Positions 1-5,607 of a stretch of 6,166 nucleotides of DNA are shown piece by piece (position 1 is the stretch's first letter; every line of letters starts with the position of its first letter). Below the pieces are notes generated by a model. It searched no databases. It was given only the letters and a program-made list of their open reading frames with translations, and had not been told where the DNA came from. The translations under genes were made by a program, and so were the position numbers. Source of the stretch: Actinomycetota bacterium (GTDB lineage Bacteria > Actinomycetota > Thermoleophilia > Gaiellales > Gaiellaceae); the NCBI GenBank assembly GCA_013696185.1, contig JACCZA010000376.1, forward strand, positions 1 through 6,166. Reading direction: 5' to 3'.

Positions 1-1487
1 CGATCGCGATCCTGCGCGGCCTCAAGGAGCGCTACGAGGCCCACCACGGCGTGCGGATCCGCGACGCGGCGCTCGTGGCCGCGGCCGTGCTCTCCGACCG
101 CTACATCGCCGACCGCCAGCTGCCCGACAAGGCGATCGACCTCGTCGACGAGGCGGGCTCGCGCCTGCGCATGGAGATCGACTCCTCGCCGACGGAGCTG
201 GACGAGGCGGACCGGCGCGTCCGCCAGCTCGAGATCGAGCTCGCCGCGATGGCGAAGGAGGCCCCGCGGATCCGGGAGCCGGTCGAGCGCGAGCTGGCCG
301 AGGCACGGGAGCGCCGGAACGAGCTCGCGGCTCGCTGGGCGACCGAGAAGGAGGCGCTCGAGCGCATCTCGCAGATCAAGCGCCGCATCGACGAGCTCCG
401 CATCGAGGCCGAGCGGGCCGAGCGGCTCGGCGAGCTCGGGCGCGTGGCCGAGATCCGGTACGGCGAGGTGCCCTCGCTCGAGCGCGAGCTGGTCGAGCGG
501 GACGGCGCCCCGACCGCGGAGCCGATGGTGAAGGAGGAGGTCGACGAGGACGACGTCGCCCTGGTGGTCGCGCGCTGGACGGGCATCCCTGTCTCGCGCC
601 TGCTGGAGGGCGAGACGGAGAAGCTGATCCGGATGGAGGAGCGCCTGCACCGCCGCGTCGTCGGCCAGGAGGAGGCGGTCGCGGCCGTCGCGAACGCGCT
701 GCGCCGCGCCCGCACCGGCCTGCAGGACCCGAACCGGCCGATCGGCTCGTTCGTCTTCCTCGGCCCGACCGGGGTGGGCAAGACCGAGCTCGCGAAGGCG
801 CTCGCGGAGTTCATGTTCGACGACGAGCGGGCACTCGTCCGGCTCGACATGTCGGAGTTCCAGGAGCCGCACACGGTCGCGCGGCTGATCGGCGCCCCGC
901 CCGGCTACATCGGCTACGAGGAGGGCGGACAGCTGACCGAGGCGGTCCGGCGGCGGCCCTACTCGGTCGTCCTCCTGGACGAGATCGAGAAGGCGCACGC
1001 CGAGGTCTTCGACGTGCTCCTGCAGATCCTGGACGACGGCCGGCTCACGGACGGGCACGGCCGCACCGTCGACTTCCGGAACGCCGTCCTGATCATGACC
1101 TCGAACATCCGCACGCCCGAGGCGATGCGCGATCACTTCCGGCCGGAGTTCCTGAACCGCCTCGACGAGATCGTGGAGTTCCGGGCGCTCACCCGCGAGC
1201 AGCTCCGTGCGATCGTGGAGCTGCAGCTCGAGCGCCTGCGCGAGCGGCTCGCCGAGCGGCGGATCGGGCTCGAGCTGACCCACGAGGCGACGGAGGCCCT
1301 CACCGAGGCTGGCTGGGATCCCACCTACGGTGCCCGGCCGCTGAAGCGGGCGATCCAGCGGCTGATCGAGAACCCGCTCGCTCTGCGCCTGCTCGAGGGC
1401 GAGTTCGGCGAGGGCGACGCCGTGCACGTCGACGCCGCCGACGGCGAGATCGTCCTTGCCGCCGCGGCGGAGCCCACGTTCGTGTAG
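1..1487 (+). CDS. clpB: ATP-dependent disaggregase ClpB, C-terminal part (5' end outside window)
   Basis: ClpB is a cytosolic hexameric AAA+ chaperone that threads aggregated proteins through its pore, working with DnaK/DnaJ/GrpE. The first full codon is at 3. About 494 residues are present, a bit over half of a typical 850-870 aa ClpB. In order: the end of NBD1 with RGLKERYE and the DRQLPDKAIDL helix (residues about 5-60); the coiled-coil middle domain that separates ClpB from ClpA/ClpC (about 63-180, ending before ARWTGIPVSRL); then NBD2. NBD2 shows Walker A GPTGVGKT (254-261), Walker B LLDE (D326, E327), sensor-1 Asn368 in MTSN, the arginine finger R386 in RPEFLNR and sensor-2 GAR (R445). 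All catalytic residues are intact. The stretch between sensor 1 and RPEF is only 11 residues, against about 30 in E. coli. The GTG at 51 is internal and not a start. The gene ends at TAG 1485-1487, ahead of a hairpin. Identification is by family motifs. Confidence 0.97.
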   Translation, partial: IAILRGLKERYEAHHGVRIRDAALVAAAVLSDRYIADRQLPDKAIDLVDEAGSRLRMEIDSSPTELDEADRRVRQLEIELAAMAKEAPRIREPVERELAEARERRNELAARWATEKEALERISQIKRRIDELRIEAERAERLGELGRVAEIRYGEVPSLERELVERDGAPTAEPMVKEEVDEDDVALVVARWTGIPVSRLLEGETEKLIRMEERLHRRVVGQEEAVAAVANALRRARTGLQDPNRPIGSFVFLGPTGVGKTELAKALAEFMFDDERALVRLDMSEFQEPHTVARLIGAPPGYIGYEEGGQLTEAVRRRPYSVVLLDEIEKAHAEVFDVLLQILDDGRLTDGHGRTVDFRNAVLIMTSNIRTPEAMRDHFRPEFLNRLDEIVEFRALTREQLRAIVELQLERLRERLAERRIGLELTHEATEALTEAGWDPTYGARPLKRAIQRLIENPLALRLLEGEFGEGDAVHVDAADGEIVLAAAAEPTFV

Positions 1488-1503
1488 CGAGGCGGATCCG
1501 AGA

Positions 1504-1525
1504 CCGGGCCCGGGAGCGGGCCCGG
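1504..1525. terminator. GC-rich hairpin terminator after clpB
   Basis: A perfect 9-bp stem (CCGGGCCCG at 1504-1512 with CGGGCCCGG at 1517-1525) closes a GGAG tetraloop. It begins 16 nt after the clpB stop and has no T-tract, which is common for terminators in high-GC actinomycetes. It lies in the 85-bp gap between the convergent clpB and nucleotidyltransferase genes and could serve both strands. The hairpin is seen directly; its terminator role is inferred. Confidence 0.72.
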
Positions 1526-1567
1526 CTCCTCAGGATGTTGACGCGCTTCCTCGTTGCCCACCGCGCA

Positions 1568-1581
1568 CCCCGTCAGCGGGG
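1568..1581. terminator. Small hairpin over the nucleotidyltransferase stop codon (possible minor terminator)
   Basis: CCCCG (1568-1572) and CGGGG (1577-1581) pair around a 4-nt loop. The stop codon of the minus-strand nucleotidyltransferase (1573-1575) sits in the loop. The stem is only 5 bp with no T-run. It might add to termination or 3'-end stability for the minus-strand transcript, or it may be chance in GC-rich sequence. Confidence 0.25.
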
Positions 1582-2106
1582 CCCTGGATCGCGGAAGGCC
1601 TCCTCGACGCGCCGGCGAAACGAGCGTCCGTCTACCGCCGGATAGCGGAAGAGCGCGCCCTCGATCTCCGCGAAGGCGCGCAGGGCGCGTGCCGGCTCGA
1701 CGAGACCGCGCTCGATCATCGCGCGCACGTCGTCCAGGTCCTGCGCGTGTGCGCGCTCGAGCTTCGCGAGGGCCTGGGAGTAGAGGTCGTAGTGGTAGAA
1801 GGAGAGCGGCCCCTCGCGTGCTGCGAAGAGGCTGCGACCCTCCCATCCGGCCGGCACGGGGACGAAGTCCTCCGGCGAGACGAGCTCGACGTTGACCCGA
1901 AGCTCGTGCTTGAGGCGCGAGACGGCCTGGAGGAGCGCGTCCGTCTCGGGAGCGAAGGCGATGTCGACGTCGATCGTGCTCGCTCGCCAACCGAGGAGAA
2001 CGGCGGTCGTGCCTCCCGTGAGGTACGCGGCTCCCTCGGCATCGGCGGCGGCACCGAGCGCGCGCATGAAGCGCCGGATGCGCTCGGCGTCGGCTAGCCC
2101 GCGCAC
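1573..2106 (-). CDS. DUF6036/AbiEii-like minimal nucleotidyltransferase (possible toxin-antitoxin component)
   Basis: This 177-aa protein has the polymerase-beta-type nucleotidyltransferase signature. It carries TGGTTAVLLG with the Gly-Gly at 31-32, then STIDVD with the metal-binding pair D46 and D48. A plausible third acidic residue is E74 in NVELVSP. The C-terminal half holds the helical DLYSQALAKLERAHAQDLDD segment (from about 105) typical of DUF6036/AbiEii-related proteins, where a conserved lysine (here in AKLER) follows the nucleotide-binding core. Relatives include toxins that transfer nucleotides to tRNA or protein, and others whose role is unknown. The start is GTG at 2106, overlapping the end of the upstream small gene by 13 bp, so translation is probably coupled. 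No Shine-Dalgarno sequence is evident. An alternative start would be the ATG at residue 14. The fold call is firm from motifs. The toxin role is inference, and the NTP and target cannot be read from sequence. Confidence 0.85.
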   Translation of the reverse strand: MRGLADAERIRRFMRALGAAADAEGAAYLTGGTTAVLLGWRASTIDVDIAFAPETDALLQAVSRLKHELRVNVELVSPEDFVPVPAGWEGRSLFAAREGPLSFYHYDLYSQALAKLERAHAQDLDDVRAMIERGLVEPARALRAFAEIEGALFRYPAVDGRSFRRRVEEAFRDPGPR

Positions 2107-2387
2107 TCGGCAGCGCGCTCGTAGCTGACAAGCCGGCGGACGAGCGCGTTGTAGCGCGAGTGCGCTGCGTCGGGCTCGTCTCGCCGCAGGAGCTCGTAGA
2201 GGCGGTGCTCCGGCGCGGGCAGGGCCGTGGGCACCCTCAGGCCCAGGCGCGAGAGACGCACGGCGCCGATGGAGACGAGCAGGGCCTCGACCGACTCTAC
2301 GTCACGCTCCAGGTCGGCGATCCCCTTCAGCACGAGCTCCTCGCCGGGCAGGGCGGGCCTCGTCGGGTCGCTGGCCTGTCCGGGCAC
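2094..2387 (-). CDS. Small protein of unknown function paired with the nucleotidyltransferase
   Basis: This is a 97-aa protein I cannot assign to a named family. It has no membrane segment or signal peptide, and its charge is mixed. A central part with VEALLVSIGAVRLSRLGL (33-50) is followed by a helical PEHRLYELL (59-67) and a conserved-looking AHSRYNALVRRLVSYERA (75-92). It has no visible helix-turn-helix. The frame is open up to 2480, but that start would overlap the end of the aldo/keto reductase gene by 35 bp. I prefer GTG at 2387, because a TATCGT hexamer lies 6 nt upstream and the protein then begins just ahead of the likely conserved PGEELV segment. GTG 2348 (the V of ELVLKG) is also possible. 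Its TAG lies inside the nucleotidyltransferase gene (13-bp overlap), so the two are surely co-transcribed. By position it could be a cognate antitoxin or accessory subunit; that is inference. Confidence 0.72.
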   Translation of the reverse strand: MPGQASDPTRPALPGEELVLKGIADLERDVESVEALLVSIGAVRLSRLGLRVPTALPAPEHRLYELLRRDEPDAAHSRYNALVRRLVSYERAAECAG

Positions 2388-2393
2388 GACGCG

Positions 2394-2399
2394 ACGATA
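2394..2399 (-). promoter_or_regulatory. Candidate -10 element (TATCGT) for the small-protein/nucleotidyltransferase pair
   Basis: On the minus strand TATCGT ends 6 nt before the proposed GTG start at 2387. There is no Shine-Dalgarno sequence at a usable distance: the nearest G-run, at 2400-2404, is 12 nt away. This matches the TANNNT-to-start spacing of leaderless actinobacterial genes. No convincing -35 was seen. The start choice was partly guided by this motif, so the two are not independent. Confidence 0.4.
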
Positions 2400-2410
2400 C
2401 CCCCGGCCTT

Positions 2411-2432
2411 CCCGGTCGATCGCACCGGCGGG
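2411..2432. terminator. Weak inverted repeat downstream of the aldo/keto reductase gene
   Basis: CCGGT (2412-2416) and ACCGG (2424-2428) can form a 5-bp stem with a 7-nt loop. CCCG (2411-2414) could alternatively pair with CGGG (2429-2432). It lies in the 58-bp gap after the aldo/keto reductase stop and before the small-protein gene, so it may attenuate read-through. There is no T-run and the stem is short; chance is possible. Confidence 0.25.
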
Positions 2433-2445
2433 TTCTCGGAGCGGG

Positions 2446-3396
2446 CTAGTAACGGCTGCCTGCAGCCGCAGGCAGGGCATCGAGCTCGGCGACGTCGCCT
2501 TCGCCGAGCACGACCTCCGCTGCCGCCGCGTTCTCCTCGAGATAGGCGAGCCGCTTCGTGCCCGGAATCGGGATCACCTGCGGTCCCTGTGCCAGCACCC
2601 AGGCCAGCGCGACCTGACCCGGGGTCGCGCCCAGGCGCTCGGCCACCTCGCGTACGCGGTCTGCGAGCCCGAGGTTCTGGCGCAGCGCCTCCTCCTGGAA
2701 ACGCGGGTTGCGCGCGCGGAAGTCGCGCTCCTCGAACGCGTCGGCCGAGCGGTAGCGGCCCGTGAGGAAGCCGCGGCCGAGCGGCGCGAAGGGCACGAAG
2801 GCGACGTCGTGCTGCCGGCACCACGGCAGGACGTCGCCGAGCGGATCCCGCGTCCAGAGCGAGAGCTCGGACTGCAGCGCGGCGATCGGATGGATCGCGC
2901 GTGCCCGCTCGAGCGTCTCGACGTCGGTCTCCGAGAGGCCGAGCGCTCGCACCTTGCCGGCTCTGACGAGCTCCGCCATCGCGCCCACGCTCTCCTCGAC
3001 CGGCACCTTCGGATCCACGCGGTGCAGGTAGTAGAGGTCGATCGTCTCGACGCCGAGGCGGCGCAGCGACCCCTCGCAGGCCGTGCGGATGTGCTCCGGA
3101 GAGCCATCGCGCTGGATCTCGAAGGTCTCGACGTCGTGGACGACGTTGCCGCACTTCGTCGCCAGGATCACCTCGTCGCGGCGTCCGGCGACGGCGCGGC
3201 CGACCAGCTCCTCGTTCGTGAACGGGCCGTACATGTCGGCCGTGTCCACGAGCGTGCAGCCGAGGTCGAGCGCGCGGCGGACCACCGCGATGGATTCCTC
3301 CTGGTCGGCCGGGCCGTAGGCCCAGCTCATCCCCATGCAGCCGAGGCCGATCGCGCCGACCTCGATCCCGCTCGTCCCCAGCCTCCGCTGCTCCAC
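2446..3396 (-). CDS. Aldo/keto reductase (AKR13-like, NADPH-dependent)
   Basis: This cytosolic (beta/alpha)8-barrel oxidoreductase of 316 aa reduces carbonyl substrates with NAD(P)H. The N-terminus RRLGTSGIEVGAIGLGCMGM and the AYGP segment after it are typical of the AKR13/YajO-like branch. The catalytic tetrad is complete: D51 and Y56 in DTADMYG, K81 in LATKCG and H125 in YYLHRVD. Cofactor-side motifs are present as VPFAPLGRGFLTG (201-213) and IPGTKRLAYLEEN (277-289). Length is normal. The frame stays open to 3678, but GTG 3396 is the clear start: MEQRRLGTSG matches family N-termini and GGGAGG lies 5 nt upstream. The extra upstream residues are low-complexity. It diverges from the futalosine-hydrolase-like gene across a 61-bp gap. 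The physiological substrate cannot be told from sequence. Confidence 0.95.
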   Translation of the reverse strand: MEQRRLGTSGIEVGAIGLGCMGMSWAYGPADQEESIAVVRRALDLGCTLVDTADMYGPFTNEELVGRAVAGRRDEVILATKCGNVVHDVETFEIQRDGSPEHIRTACEGSLRRLGVETIDLYYLHRVDPKVPVEESVGAMAELVRAGKVRALGLSETDVETLERARAIHPIAALQSELSLWTRDPLGDVLPWCRQHDVAFVPFAPLGRGFLTGRYRSADAFEERDFRARNPRFQEEALRQNLGLADRVREVAERLGATPGQVALAWVLAQGPQVIPIPGTKRLAYLEENAAAAEVVLGEGDVAELDALPAAAGSRY

Positions 3397-3401
3397 GTCC
3401 G

Positions 3402-3407
3402 CCTCCC
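3402..3407 (-). promoter_or_regulatory. Ribosome binding site of the aldo/keto reductase
   Basis: On the minus strand, AAGGGAGGCGGAC precedes the GTG at 3396, placing GGGAGG 5 nt upstream. This site decides the start within a longer open frame. Confidence 0.8.
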
Positions 3408-3424
3408 TTCGATCGACGGCGCGG

Positions 3425-3430
3425 ACGGTA
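3425..3430 (-). promoter_or_regulatory. Candidate -10 element (TACCGT) for the aldo/keto reductase
   Basis: A minus-strand TACCGT in the 61-bp divergent gap would start a transcript near 3418 and give a leader of about 20 nt holding the Shine-Dalgarno sequence. No recognisable -35 was seen, so this is a position-and-pattern guess. Confidence 0.3.
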
Positions 3431-3444
3431 CGCGAGCGCGCAGC

Positions 3445-3450
3445 TACGGT
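3445..3450 (+). promoter_or_regulatory. Candidate leaderless -10 element (TACGGT) for the futalosine-hydrolase-like gene
   Basis: TACGGT ends exactly 7 nt before the ATG at 3458. The 61-bp divergent gap offers no plus-strand Shine-Dalgarno sequence. In actinobacteria a TANNNT -10 at this distance places the transcription start on or next to the A of ATG, giving a leaderless mRNA. The sequence is seen; the role is inferred. Confidence 0.5.
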
Positions 3451-3457
3451 GCGCGCC

Positions 3458-4009
3458 ATGCTGCTCGTCGTCGGCGCGACCTCCGGCGAGCTCGCCTCGC
3501 TGGATGCCGACGTCGCCACGCTCGTCTGCGGCGTCGGCCCCGTCGAGGGGGCCGCCTCGACGGCGCGCTCGCTCGCGGAGCGCCGTCCGGGCGCCCTCCT
3601 GCACGTGGGCCTCGCGGGCGGCCGCGGGATACCGGCCGGAACGCTCGTGGTCGGCTCGGCGGCGCTGTATTGCGACATCGGGGCAGCCGTCCCCGTTGTC
3701 GAGCGGGTTCAGCCGTCGTCGAGCTTGCTCGCCGCCGCACGACGCGCGTTGCCCCAGGCGCGCGTGCTCCCGATCGCCACGAGCGCGCGCGTCGGCGGCA
3801 CGCGGGGCGCGAGCGTGGAGGCGATGGAGGGCTTCGCGGTTCTGCGTGCCGCGGAGCTCGCCGGTGTCCCGGCCCTCGAGGTACGGGCGATCGCGAACGA
3901 GATCGACGAGCCCGACCGGGCGCTCTGGCGCTTCGACGAAGCCCTGGCCGCGCTCGCCGGCGCGCTGCCGCGGCTCCTCGCGGAGCTCGGGCCGCTCGCT
4001 CGTTCCTGA
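3458..4009 (+). CDS. mqnB: Futalosine hydrolase-like nucleosidase (MqnB family)
   Basis: This 183-aa protein belongs to the PNP/MTAN nucleosidase superfamily. MqnB hydrolyses futalosine to hypoxanthine and dehypoxanthinyl futalosine in the alternative, chorismate-derived menaquinone pathway. Visible motifs: GVGPVEGA (25-32), HVGLAGGRG (49-57, the glycine-rich turn), SVEAMEG with M123-E124 (ribose binding) and RAIANEID (143-150). The last has Asn147 where MTA/SAH nucleosidases carry a catalytic Asp in SD, and this SN-type form together with the DRALWRFDEAL tail resembles futalosine hydrolases. It is slightly short for the family (usually about 200-220 aa). ATG 3458 is chosen because the fold begins immediately; GTG 3449 would add three residues. 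No other mqn gene lies in the window, so pathway membership rests on this protein alone. It could instead be another nucleosidase. Confidence 0.72.
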   Translation: MLLVVGATSGELASLDADVATLVCGVGPVEGAASTARSLAERRPGALLHVGLAGGRGIPAGTLVVGSAALYCDIGAAVPVVERVQPSSSLLAAARRALPQARVLPIATSARVGGTRGASVEAMEGFAVLRAAELAGVPALEVRAIANEIDEPDRALWRFDEALAALAGALPRLLAELGPLARS

Positions 4010-4047
4010 CCGATCGCGCAACGCCTCGCGCACGGCGGGTCTCCGAG

Positions 4048-4053
4048 TACCGT
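4048..4053 (+). promoter_or_regulatory. Candidate leaderless -10 element (TACCGT) for the membrane protein gene
   Basis: TACCGT ends exactly 7 nt before the GTG at 4061, the same geometry as the element upstream of the preceding gene. No GGAGG-like site lies in the 51-bp gap. This suggests the membrane protein gene has its own leaderless promoter, though read-through from the gene before it is also possible. Confidence 0.5.
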
Positions 4054-4060
4054 CGGGGCT

Positions 4061-4789
4061 GTGGCGCGACCCCGCTACGCCGGCGCGAAGGGTCCCCTTC
4101 CTCCGCCCCTGCCGCCCGAGACACGCACCGTCGGCCAGCTGGTCGCCGAGGCGCTCAAGCTGTACGGCCGCCGCTTCTGGCGCGCGCTCGCGCTCGGAGT
4201 CGGCCCGGCGGCGCTCGGCCGCCTCGCCGCGGGCCTCGACGGCGGCGCGTGGGTGCTGCTGATGACGACCGCCGGAGGCGTGATCGTGTCCGCCTCCTAC
4301 GTGGGAGCGACAGCCCTCGCGGCCGGCGTCCGGCTCGACCGCCGCGCCGTGCTTGCGCTCGCGGCCGGCGTGGTCGTCTTCGTCCCCTTCCCGTTCCTCG
4401 TCCAGGCCTTCATCCTCCCGGGCCTCCTCTGGCTCGCGCTCGTCGGGCTCGTCGTCCCCGTCGTCCTGCTCGAGCGCCGGAGCATCCCGGGCTCGTTCCG
4501 CCGCGCGCTCGAGCTCGGTCGCGCCGACCTCGTCCACGCCCTCGGCACCCTCGCGACGCTCGCGATCACCGTCTTTCTCACCCAGGCGGCGCTCTTCTTC
4601 CTGCTGCGGGGACAGGGAGAGCAGGCGGCGCGGGTGGCCGCCTTCCTCGCGAGCCTCGTGATCTCGCCGCTCCTCTTCCTCGGGGCGGCGCTCCTCTACG
4701 ATGACCAGGCGGCTCGGGTGGGCCGGAGGCGCACGCCGCCTCCGGCTGCCCGGGCGGAGAACGGCGCGCCGGCCAAGACCCGGTTGTAG
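4061..4789 (+). CDS. Polytopic membrane protein of unknown function
   Basis: This 242-aa integral membrane protein has about six hydrophobic segments, near residues 41-58, 62-88, 95-117, 118-138, 156-182 and 190-213. The N-terminus is proline-rich and cytoplasmic-looking (GPLPPPLPPE, 11-20), followed by an amphipathic LVAEALKLYGRRFWRAL segment. The C-terminus is basic and disordered (GRRRTPPPAARAEN). Between segments four and five, VVLLERRSIPGSFRRALELGR (134-154) resembles the loop seen in YciC/GPDPase-membrane-domain-like proteins, where a helix with Ser/Arg precedes the next membrane span. No catalytic domain is present. The start is GTG 4061, with a TACCGT hexamer 7 nt upstream. It lies 51 bp after the mqnB-like gene and 34 bp before the GYD gene, so it may share a transcript with either. 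No function can be assigned; the family resemblance is tentative. Confidence 0.8.
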   Translation: MARPRYAGAKGPLPPPLPPETRTVGQLVAEALKLYGRRFWRALALGVGPAALGRLAAGLDGGAWVLLMTTAGGVIVSASYVGATALAAGVRLDRRAVLALAAGVVVFVPFPFLVQAFILPGLLWLALVGLVVPVVLLERRSIPGSFRRALELGRADLVHALGTLATLAITVFLTQAALFFLLRGQGEQAARVAAFLASLVISPLLFLGAALLYDDQAARVGRRRTPPPAARAENGAPAKTRL

Positions 4790-4806
4790 GCTCGCGCGCG
4801 CCCACC

Positions 4807-4818
4807 AAGGAGAAGGAG
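4807..4818 (+). promoter_or_regulatory. Tandem ribosome binding site (AAGGAG twice) of the GYD gene
   Basis: AAGGAGAAGGAG gives two back-to-back perfect Shine-Dalgarno cores at 4807-4812 and 4813-4818. The second ends 5 nt before GTG 4824. It fixes the start within a frame open from 4701 and predicts strong translation. Confidence 0.85.
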
Positions 4819-4823
4819 TCGCC

Positions 4824-5111
4824 GTGCCGATCTACATCCTGCTCACGACCCTCACCGCGCAGGGCGTTCAGACGCTCCGGTCGAACCCCGAGCGGCTACG
4901 CCAGGTGAACGCCGATGTCGAGGAGCTCGGCGCCAAGGTCCTGCACCAGTGGGCCACGCTCGGCCCGTTCGACTTCCTGAACGTCGTCGAGGCCCCCGAC
5001 GAGACGACGATCGCCAAGGTCTCGATCGCCCTCGGAGCGCGCGGCAGCGCCAAGCTTCAGACGATGACGGCGATGTCGATCGACGATTTCCTGGCCGCCC
5101 TCGAGGTCTAG
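4824..5111 (+). CDS. GYD-domain protein (unknown function)
   Basis: This 95-aa cytosolic protein matches the small GYD family (PF08734 type), predicted ferredoxin-like alpha/beta proteins of unknown role. Features: N-terminal strand PIYILLTTLTAQG (2-14), helix ERLRQVNADVEELGAKV (23-39), the family's signature region LGPFDFLNVVEAPDE (46-60), and a helix/strand ending in QTMTAMSIDDFLAAL (79-93). The name-giving G-Y-D is GPFD here, with phenylalanine in place of tyrosine. The length is the family norm, so the gene is complete. GTG 4824 is chosen over the longer open frame because of the tandem AAGGAG just upstream and because the domain starts at residue 2. It is the last gene of the plus-strand group and converges on the P460 gene only 18 bp away. 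No substrate or partner can be inferred. Confidence 0.88.
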   Translation: MPIYILLTTLTAQGVQTLRSNPERLRQVNADVEELGAKVLHQWATLGPFDFLNVVEAPDETTIAKVSIALGARGSAKLQTMTAMSIDDFLAALEV

Positions 5112-5129
5112 GAAGCAGCAGCTGTCGGT

Positions 5130-5600
5130 TTATCTCGTGAAGACGTAGTCGTTCGCCCGCGCCCCGACGTGGCAGGCGTAGCAGACCTGGCCGCGGGCGA
5201 TCTCGCCGAAGCGGGCGCCGCGTGTCTCGCGCACCCATTCGATCATCACCCAGTTGTTGTTGCGCGGGCTCGCGCCGCGTACCTTGCGCATGACCGCGAT
5301 CAGGCCGACGAACCGTGAGCCCGGGCGCACGCCCTCCTTCACGATCACGGTCCCGTAGGGATAGCGGCCGCCGACCGGCCGCCGGCTGGCGTAGACGTTC
5401 TTCGTACTCAGGTGCGCGTCGCCGGCTCGCCTGGGAGGAATGGGAGCCCGGTTGATCCGGCGCCAGGATGCGTAGCCCGCCGTGTAGGAGGGGAGTCCCG
5501 GCAGCGCCCGGGCGGCGGGCCGGGACGCGCCTCCTTGCGCCAGAGCGGCGAGGGGGACGAGCGCCCCCGCGAGAAGCGCCGCGATCGCCACGCGAACCAC
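5130..5600 (-). CDS. Secreted monoheme cytochrome P460-family protein
   Basis: This 156-aa exported protein has a Sec signal peptide: a short basic start with R3, a hydrophobic stretch 4-20, and a likely cleavage ALA|Q at 21/22. The mature part contains YTAGYASWRRINR (39-51), TKNVYASR (66-73), GTVIVKEG (83-90) and a C-terminal heme-c site CYACH (C140, C143, H144), the CxxCH of cytochrome P460-family proteins. In characterised P460 enzymes a lysine is crosslinked to the heme and the protein oxidises hydroxylamine. K88 or K106 are candidate lysines here, but which, if either, plays that role cannot be judged without a structure-based alignment. Many family members are uncharacterised. The start is GTG 5600, 10 bp after the psuG stop, and the gene ends in TAA. 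It acts outside the membrane and would need cytochrome c maturation. The family call is good; the reaction is unknown. Confidence 0.87.
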   Translation of the reverse strand: MVRVAIAALLAGALVPLAALAQGGASRPAARALPGLPSYTAGYASWRRINRAPIPPRRAGDAHLSTKNVYASRRPVGGRYPYGTVIVKEGVRPGSRFVGLIAVMRKVRGASPRNNNWVMIEWVRETRGARFGEIARGQVCYACHVGARANDYVFTR

Positions 5601-5607
5601 GAGGGTG

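Noticed and set aside
1325..2131. 268-aa minus-strand frame spanning the clpB end and the nucleotidyltransferase
   Set aside because: It crosses the terminator and overlaps clpB. The composition is Arg/Ser/Pro-rich, and the real minus-strand gene lies in another frame with clear nucleotidyltransferase motifs.
2388..2480. 31-residue N-terminal extension of the small protein (start at 2480)
   Set aside because: It would overlap the end of the aldo/keto reductase by 35 bp and lacks a ribosome site. The GTG at 2387 is better placed, although the longer form is not strictly excluded.
3397..3678. 94-residue N-terminal extension of the aldo/keto reductase
   Set aside because: The extension is low-complexity and runs through the divergent promoter region and the mqnB-like gene. 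GTG 3396 has a good Shine-Dalgarno sequence and a family-typical N-terminus.
2327..4537. 736-aa minus-strand open frame
   Set aside because: It overlaps four well-supported genes, with charged repetitive composition and no motif. It is a GC-driven shadow.
2227..4704. 825-aa plus-strand open frame, the longest in the window
   Set aside because: It runs antisense to the aldo/keto reductase and then out of frame across the mqnB-like and membrane protein genes. The translation is arginine/alanine-rich low-complexity with no domain, an effect of high GC lowering stop frequency.
4701..4823. 41-residue N-terminal extension of the GYD protein
   Set aside because: The residues are arginine-rich, lie within the membrane protein gene, and precede the tandem ribosome binding site.
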